Shown here: positions 57,818 to 64,000 of the stretch, in pieces
How positions within the stretch are numbered: the first letter of the stretch is position 1
Layout: each line of letters opens with the position of its first letter
From: Astrocystis sublimbata
Taxonomy: Eukaryota; Ascomycota; Sordariomycetes; Xylariales; Xylariaceae
DNA length: 64,000 nt
Assembly (NCBI GenBank): GCA_022453515.1
Contig: JAJNNY010000009.1
Coordinates: forward strand, 806,001-870,000
Reading direction: 5' to 3'
Notes under the pieces: generated by a model
Seen by the model: only the letters and a program-made list of their open reading frames with translations
Database searches by the model: none
What the model was told of the DNA's origin: nothing
Program-made: the position numbers and the translations under genes

Positions 57818-59773
57818 ATGACGAACGGGTTCGAAAAGCTAGAACGGTTATTCACCGGGTCGCGAAAGAAGGCAAGAGGGGACCAGAAGACAACGACACA
57901 GCGTAAGACATCGGTTCCTAGTACCCGGTCCCACGGATCATCCTCGCCATTATTTCCATCCCCGCCGTATCTTCGACCTACGTCAACTCACATGACGCCC
58001 CGCAACGCCCAGGTTGAAGATCATGAGCGGACAAAGGGCCGCTCCCAGAGTGTGCCAACTCTGCAAGAAGCGTTGGACAAACGCTCATCGATTTCTTCTA
58101 GCAGTACGGTAGTGAGCCGACCAAGTAGATCCAACGCTTCAGCTCCGCCTTTGCGACGCACAAGCCGCCATTCGCACGTCTCACCACGGTCGGTCCGCTT
58201 CAGGTTTCCGGAGGATTCACTATTCAGAAGCTATGGACCTAAACGCACCTCGGCAGACTCGGGCAAGGAAGATGTATCGCAAGAACAGTCACCGCGAAGC
58301 CTGGCTGCCGAGCCCCAGGGCTTATTAGACTGGTCGCCGAAGCACTTGTCTCTGCTATTCAATCCACTCGAGTTCAAGGCGCCCCCGAGGGTTAGTTCGC
58401 GGAGGCTTAAAAATGACGGCACAGAACCCACCTTGCTCCCTTCGCCGGATTTCCCATCATTAGAACTGCCATCGGAGAACCACGAGTCCATTGGGACACC
58501 AAATCGAGAGGGACTTCCAAGCCCTTCAATCTCCCCCCGAAGTTCCGTACAGAAGTTGACCTTGGACTTGAGAGAACAATCTCCGTCTTTCCACGAGAAA
58601 CCCACGCCAGATTCTCCGGCACCCAGCATCGCACACAAACGGAGGCCATCAATCAATCGGTTTATGTCACTTCGTAATATTGGTCCGTCGGATCGCAGTA
58701 CTATCCGTACGACACCGGTATCACTCTCCATCTTTCCAGTAACCACCGATAATTACTGTAGAAGCAAACGAAATGCCCGAAGAACCTGGGGTAATAGGCT
58801 GGAAGACTCCCAGTCCCTCCGTGGTCTCCTTTCGGGTGATAGTAAAGTCATTCCCCGCCCAACGCTTCGAAAGTCCGCCAGCACATCAACGCTTTCGATC
58901 CTGACGCCACAGGTTTCCATAGATCGCGTTCTCGCAGAGCCCACATTTGATGACTTCTTTGCACTAAGTGATGATGACATCGCCGAGGGCCGACCGCCTA
59001 CGCCTGCTCCTATGACACCCTTGAGTGACATACCTCACGACAAGAATTATCTTCCTCCTTCGCAACAACAACTCGCTTTTCAGCACAAACAAGAAGAGCT
59101 CACACCACCTGATACTCCAACCGATTGCCAGCTTCTCACCTTTAACTATTCACCTACCAAATACAAAGACACATTTGGTGCGCTATGGGCGGCAATACTT
59201 GCGAATAAATATGACTTCACCGTTTTGTATGTGCTCAGCTTGTGGCCGGTGGGGGATAGCATAGACCATCTGAACCATTCAGACACCACTCCAGTAAGTG
59301 AGCCTGATACTGCCCAGGCAACGTCTAGAAACAAGCTTGTGTCCTCCACCAAACGGCCCAAGATAAGTGGACGATTATTGGCTGCATATGGCCTCAGTGA
59401 AGTCCCGTCGCCTTTTGAGATCGCCACCGACACTCACCTGGCGGCATTAGACTGCGATCGCTGGAACGAATATCGAAATATTGACGCAGGGCCAAATGAT
59501 ATTTCACGTGGATGGATACGTCCTTTCTACATCGATGGCTCCCCCGTACCGGTAGCTACCAAAGTGAAAGGCAGCCGCGCCAAAGACTACTTTAAGAACA
59601 GAGGTATTGTCTTTGCGGCTTACTCGAAACATACGTCAACGCCCTTCATTCCTATGAAAGCCTCTCCAGAGCAGGACTTGCTTCTTCAGCAGCTATATAC
59701 CGACGCAAAATCTTTGGTCGATGCTTTAGTTCGTCAACCATCCCACATTGCGAAAGCCGCGCTTCTCTACTAG
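57818..59773 (+). CDS. Disordered fungal protein of unknown function with a conserved C-terminal region (651 aa)
   Basis: A single exon starting MTNGFEKLERLFTGSRKK. Residues 1-400 are Ser/Pro/Arg-rich and predicted disordered, with many SP/TP and RxxS sites (for example GRSQSVPTLQEALDKRSS), suggesting phospho-regulation. The last 210 residues look folded: a hydrophobic strand/helix FGALWAAILANKYDFTVLYV, then KISGRLLAAYGLSEVPSPFE, DRWNEYRNIDAGPNDISRGW and an RAKDYFKNRGIVFAAYSK block. I do not recognise a named domain; the architecture resembles other uncharacterised Pezizomycotina proteins. There is no signal peptide, and the hydrophobic stretch is short enough to be a buried helix. It is convergent with the Zn2Cys6 regulator. 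Confidence 0.78.
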   Translation: MTNGFEKLERLFTGSRKKARGDQKTTTQRKTSVPSTRSHGSSSPLFPSPPYLRPTSTHMTPRNAQVEDHERTKGRSQSVPTLQEALDKRSSISSSSTVVSRPSRSNASAPPLRRTSRHSHVSPRSVRFRFPEDSLFRSYGPKRTSADSGKEDVSQEQSPRSLAAEPQGLLDWSPKHLSLLFNPLEFKAPPRVSSRRLKNDGTEPTLLPSPDFPSLELPSENHESIGTPNREGLPSPSISPRSSVQKLTLDLREQSPSFHEKPTPDSPAPSIAHKRRPSINRFMSLRNIGPSDRSTIRTTPVSLSIFPVTTDNYCRSKRNARRTWGNRLEDSQSLRGLLSGDSKVIPRPTLRKSASTSTLSILTPQVSIDRVLAEPTFDDFFALSDDDIAEGRPPTPAPMTPLSDIPHDKNYLPPSQQQLAFQHKQEELTPPDTPTDCQLLTFNYSPTKYKDTFGALWAAILANKYDFTVLYVLSLWPVGDSIDHLNHSDTTPVSEPDTAQATSRNKLVSSTKRPKISGRLLAAYGLSEVPSPFEIATDTHLAALDCDRWNEYRNIDAGPNDISRGWIRPFYIDGSPVPVATKVKGSRAKDYFKNRGIVFAAYSKHTSTPFIPMKASPEQDLLLQQLYTDAKSLVDALVRQPSHIAKAALLY

Positions 59774-60340
59774 CATTGCGATCATCAAATATCAGGTTAT
59801 TGTACATAGCGTCATAGTGTCACATGAACAGGAGGCTGAAATCTACAAGACAACATTCAGCTTCGCCTCCAAGCTCTAAATACAATACTTCTTAACTGTC
59901 AATGAATATGTTATATCTACTCTTAATGAAAAGAAAAGCTTGCGTCTATACTATTTGTTCTTGTTGGTCATGGACACTGTAACGCATTCATATAGTTTAA
60001 TCTATCGATTTAGATTGGAAACCTTACCTCCCAAGCTAGAGAGCATAGTTTTGCCAGACCTCACAGGCCATGTAGCTGAATGGTGGTTGCATAAGGCACT
60101 CACTCTGTTTGATGCAAAGTGATTTTTGATTTCGCATCGCTTTGGTAAGAAGTAGATATTGCATCTATTTTTCACGCTACAGGCAATATATCTTTATTTT
60201 TTTCTTCATTCCATCCCAACATTACTGCGTTACGGTTAGAATTTACATCAACGACATGGGTTGTGGTGGTGGCTGTCACTATAAACAAGCTCACCACTTG
60301 CGCTTTCGGCAAGTAGGTCTTCCTTCTTCCCTACGGCACT
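59774..60340. other. Convergent intergenic region
   Basis: 3' flanks of the 651-aa gene and the Zn2Cys6 gene, AT-rich. No gene is seen. Confidence 0.5.
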
Positions 60341-62895
60341 CTAGGTGCAGAAGTTGAACGGAATCTCAATCTTATCCCGGATTTGATCTAATGTTGTGTC
60401 AGCCGCATCCAGCGTATCAATAACTTGAAGAACATTGACTAACCTCGCATGCCTCCAAGGGCTTCAAAGGCCGTGGCGTAGTTCTCCAGGGTTGCTAGGA
60501 CGGACAGGAGTCCCTGTTGCAATCGGTCTCGGAGATTGTCCACCAGGACGCTGTTGCTGCCATTTGTTTTGGGGTATATAGTCTCAATACGGTCTTTCAC
60601 CATTAGCAAGGCGTAACTAGACTGCATTGCGCAACAAGCAAATGACGGCATTGTTCTAGGGGTGATCATGGTTGACCGAGGGTTCAGGTATATTGGATTC
60701 TCGCAAAACTGGCTGGCTGGATTCGGATAAGGCATGGCGTCGAACATTGAGGCGATGTTAAGAGCCGCTTTCAAACAAATCCTCGAAGACTCATGCCGTG
60801 AGAACGGAAAGTCGGAGATGTTGGACTGTATATGTTCGTTCATTCCTGGGGATGAGTTTTCGGAAGAACCGGGTGAAAGTGACCTTGACGAGCGGCTATA
60901 AGCAGACGGGGGAGGGCTATGCATGGTCGTCATGCAACAAGCCCCAAGTCGCTGTGGTTCCGAGCCATGGGGATCCTGCTTGGGAAGACTGGCCAAGTCG
61001 CAATGCTTGCTGGTGAACACCGCAACATCGAAGAAGGCACAGTAACGGTGCACCTTGATACGGGCACTGCGTTGAAGCGTGTCAGTGCAACATCCTTTAC
61101 TTCTAGGTTCCAGAAATCGTACCTGTTCAATTTAATGCGCGACATACATCGCAGCGCATGAGCCACAGTAGCCTCGCTATGGTCAACTGGCTGGGTAAGC
61201 GAGTAATTGGTCGACCACGACTCAGATTGGGTGATCAATGGCTCCAACAATCCTTCAAGCTCCCGCATACGATTATAGATTCGAGTCATGTCACCTTCAG
61301 CTTTCCTGACCTTGTTGAAATCGATGACAAACTGAGTAGCAGCAAGAATTGCTTGCTGCGATCGCACAAAAGCTGGCCAAGCCTTCAATTTGTCAGTACG
61401 TAATATTCACGAACAAGAAGTCAACCACCTACCTGGGGATCTGATTCAATCGTGGGGTATCTCGCCGTGTAGCTGGAGCCAAAGGCTTCAAACGTGGGAG
61501 GCTATTTCCATGTTAATATGTAGATGGATTCAAGTGACAGGGTTCAAGAATTACCGTATTGCTAACTATTGAGCCTTGACAGACACATATGTATGTCATC
61601 CACCAGACACGTCGGCGCGCCTCCGAGTAGCTGTCTTCGACATCGTTCTTGGTGTGCAGGAACAAAGACATGGCAGCTACCAGCGCTGCGCCCGCTCTTG
61701 CGCGCATCTTCTTCATGTTCCCGCGTTGAGCATACTCATAAACACTCAGAAGATCAAGAGCGATAATACTCTCGACCTCTAATGGGACACTGGGGTGGAA
61801 CTGTGCTCGCAATACCTCACCATCGGCATCATCAAGAGCCTTGGACGGATCAACAGATGACTCCGGCCGTTCACTCTCATTTTCGATGCTCTCTAACGCA
61901 GTCTTGGCGAGGAATTGAGAGTACGTGCGTCGCCAGCGGACTGAATCCTCACTTGATGGGTTGGAGTCAACGGGAGAAGGGACGAGCGCTAGTATTGCCG
62001 AGATGGCGAGAGAGATGGCGGAAAGAGGTTCCTGGAAGCTATCGCTTTGGGTTTCTGCGAGGGCGAGCGGTTGGTCGAGTACCGGGACCTGCTCTGGTGG
62101 TGGTAGGATGGGGAAATACGGATGGATCCAAATGTAATACGCATTCAAGCTCAATGAACATTAGTCGCAGCAATGAATCGAGTTGCAAACCGTAACTCAC
62201 ATGGCGCTATCATTGTTCCCATAGGTACGAGCGACGGGTATCTGTATGTTGAAGGATGATTCATTCACAGGGCTCTGAAAAAGATGATCATAAATAGCAT
62301 CGCTATCCTGGAAGACATCGGCTAATAACTTCAGGCCGGCCCCAGGGCCGATGTACTCTTCTACTTGGAGATCTAACACTCGTCAGCACCGTGATGGGTG
62401 CTAGAATACAGGACTTCTCACCATGTTGTGGAAGCTCCTCGACTTTTGGAGGCAGAGATGTGGCGAGGTCCTGATAGTCAGAGAGAGGACGCGACTTCTT
62501 GCGAATGCGAGGCCCCCCTCTGCGACTGGGCTTATAGACGCACTCGCGATCTTTCGTTACACACTGGTCTCGGAGTTAGAATCGCGGTTCTATCCTCATC
62601 GGGTCGCACGGGATCAATCGCAGTGCAGGGCAGATGGACATGTCTAAGGGAACGAGGACCTCATACACTGGCGCACGGCTGACCGCCGTTACATCTCGTC
62701 CTGGAAGCCCGGCTTTTGTTTTGGTTCGCTGTCAGTACGAGGTGACACAGCACAGAGGATGATGATGTTTGTAGGTTTTGACGTGTGACGGGCTACCTAC
62801 CAGGATAAGCAGGCAATCTTGACAGGAGGAACGGCAAACTTCTTCCTCGGAAGAGAAGCTGAAGCCCTGGAAGGCGCCTCGGTCGCCTCGGCCAT
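60341..62895 (-). CDS. Zn2Cys6 transcription factor with fungal-specific regulatory domain (682 aa)
   Basis: Nine exons in phase: 62895-62801, 62712-62667, 62563-62422, 62372-62201, 62149-61555, 61501-61433, 61382-61123, 61066-60444 and 60387-60341. The first three exons together form the binuclear cluster C-x2-C-x6-C-x5-C-x2-C-x6-C (ACLSC / RASRTRC / QPCASC / KDREC), followed by a basic VYKPSRRGGPRIRKK linker. The middle-homology (fungal_trans) region runs from about residue 150: LNAYYIWIHPYFPILPP, AARAGAALVAAMSLFL-type helices and ARRRVWWMTYICVCQGS. After that come SARIKVHRYCAFFDVAVF and a C-terminal EIPFNFCT. It is a nuclear DNA-binding regulator of the Gal4/XlnR broad class; target genes are unknown. 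The 46-nt second exon and the 47-nt last exon are the least certain, although both restore conserved sequence. Confidence 0.88.
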
Positions 62896-63409
62896 AGTGA
62901 AGAAGAGCGAACCTTGGGAAGCGGGACTCGCTGGAGGTCGGAAGGGGAGGGGGACGGGGACGCGATGGGGGTGGGGGTTCAGCATGTAGCTCCCGTCTCC
63001 GTCAGGCACAATTAGGTAATGATATCCTTACACCGATGAGGAGCGATATGTTCGGTGCACTATTTCTCGGTGTTTGATCTTGTTCTTCTGGGCACGTATT
63101 CCGGAACGGAGGCGCTATGGGATCTTGTGGGGATGGGAAACAAGAAGGAGAGAGAATCGAGCGCCGACAGGGCTGGCCGGGGAATATTTTTTTTTGGCGA
63201 ATCTGGGGTCTTGAGGGAATTGGAATGGCCCGTCCTCGAGCCGACCTGAAAAGGTTGTCCAGCACAGGATCCAACAGCAGCAACAGTAGCACCGGCGACC
63301 AGCGTAACTAGGTTAGCAATGATGAGCAGCGGGTGGCGAGCGGGGGACTGAGGAACACTGCCGTGGTTGACCGCACGCTTTGCGCATCTACAACAGCAAA
63401 CACAGCCAG

Positions 63410-63442
<33 letters not shown>

Positions 63443-64000
63443 TGCCGATCCCCAGTTGGCTCACAACCCAGGGTGCCAGGCTACCTACCTTACGGTACCG
63501 TGCCAGGGTCTCATCTGCTGGAGTGCATGGGTCAGTGTGCTGTACACGACTGTGTCTGGGTTACAGGCGAGACAGGCGAGACAGGTATTCCCATTGGATC
63601 TACGGGTCCTTTCCTGGGAAGTGGGTGTCTTGTGGGGGACTTGCGCAATAGACGAGCTCGAGACGATGTTGACCATTCACTCACTCCCTGCGCAGAGGCT
63701 TGGGGCCTGTGGCTTCAGATTGATAGAGTATACAGAGAGCAGCGGGCTCGGCAAGTGCTCGAATAGAGGCCGTGGCCGTATTGTTCAAGAGGCAGGCAGA
63801 GTGCACCTGGCAACGAGTGGGTAAAGCAGAGGCGAAAGTCTTTGAGGACGACAGAAAGAGGCGAGAGAGGCACATCAACCGACTTCCGAGGCTGGCTCGA
63901 CTAGATGAAGGAGGTCAACCGCAGGATGATAGCAGCTGGTTGGGGAAGCTGTTTACTCCCATGCAATCTGCAGCATATCCCCGGCTGCGCTTGGTGGGAA
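62896..64000. promoter_or_regulatory. Upstream region of the Zn2Cys6 gene
   Basis: No gene is seen up to the right edge. It contains a (TG)15 microsatellite. Open frames across it owe their length to the repeat (Cys/Val runs) and are not credible proteins. Confidence 0.45.
63411..63441. repeat. (TG)n microsatellite
   Basis: Fifteen uninterrupted TG units followed by T. Confidence 0.95.

Noticed and set aside
60424..60443. A 20-nt intron at the end of the Zn2Cys6 gene that would add a VIDTLDAADTTLDQ segment
   Set aside because: Too short for spliceosomal removal; a 56-nt intron ending at ACATTAG keeps phase, has a branch-like GCTGAC and gives a sensible C-terminus.
63333..63824. 163-codon frame with a Cys-Val run
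   Set aside because: Created by translating the (TG)15 microsatellite; no other protein-like feature.
1..64000. CRISPR arrays, rRNA operons, prophage or bacterial operons
   Set aside because: None seen; introns and gene families show fungal nuclear DNA.

Overview
The window looks like nuclear DNA of a filamentous ascomycete (Pezizomycotina, probably Sordariomycetes). Genes carry short GT-AG introns of about 50-165 nt, coding regions are GC-rich, and several intergenic blocks are AT-rich. Intergenic DNA often contains TACCTAGGTA-like motifs. The families are typically fungal: a Zn2Cys6 regulator, a SUR7/PalI protein, a fungal SLATT protein and a two-cupredoxin secreted protein. I cannot name the species. 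Multi-exon models below were built by hand by matching reading phase and family conservation; no transcript data were available.

Layout. 1-2103 (-): 5' part of an MLH2/human-PMS1-type MutL homologue that runs off the left edge. 3000-3728 (+): lumazine synthase (RIB4). 4571-7401 (-): a large disordered protein of unknown function. 7402-12482: about 5 kb with no supportable gene. 12483-13729 (+): GAR transformylase (ADE8) with 11-nt and 23-nt exons. 15499-17253 (+): a Mn-type cation diffusion facilitator. 17991-20708 (-): a trypsin-fold plus coiled-coil protein. 21522-22894 (+): a protein with one C-terminal membrane segment. 25697-27091 (+): a SLATT-type two-TM protein with a long coiled-coil tail. 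27241-27490: an AT-rich element with terminal inverted repeats. 27609-28902 (-): a short-chain dehydrogenase. 30576-30640: a perfect palindrome sharing the same terminal repeat. 30903-32264 (+): a gamma-glutamylcyclotransferase-like protein with a membrane tail. 32918-34421 (-): NAD-glycerol-3-phosphate dehydrogenase with a possible mitochondrial presequence. 37335-42061 (+): glycogen debranching enzyme. 43146-44333 (-): SUR7/PalI family protein. 45814-47982 (+): secreted two-cupredoxin/ferritin-like fusion. 49310-51681 (+): mitochondrial ATP synthase alpha. 52464-53786 (+): NAD(P)HX dehydratase. 57818-59773 (+): a disordered fungal protein of unknown function. 60341-62895 (-): a nine-exon Zn2Cys6 regulator.

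Most of the window is housekeeping metabolism: riboflavin, purine, glycogen, glycerol-3-phosphate, ATP synthesis and NAD(P)H repair. Embedded in it is an accessory-looking stretch at about 17.6-27.5 kb. It holds three lineage-type fungal proteins (protease-fold, single-TM and SLATT) separated by AT-rich blocks and ending next to a miniature inverted-repeat element. SLATT proteins are known from bacterial and eukaryotic conflict systems as putative membrane effectors. This stretch is therefore the best candidate for an undescribed defence or allorecognition-type module, but grouping the genes is inference.
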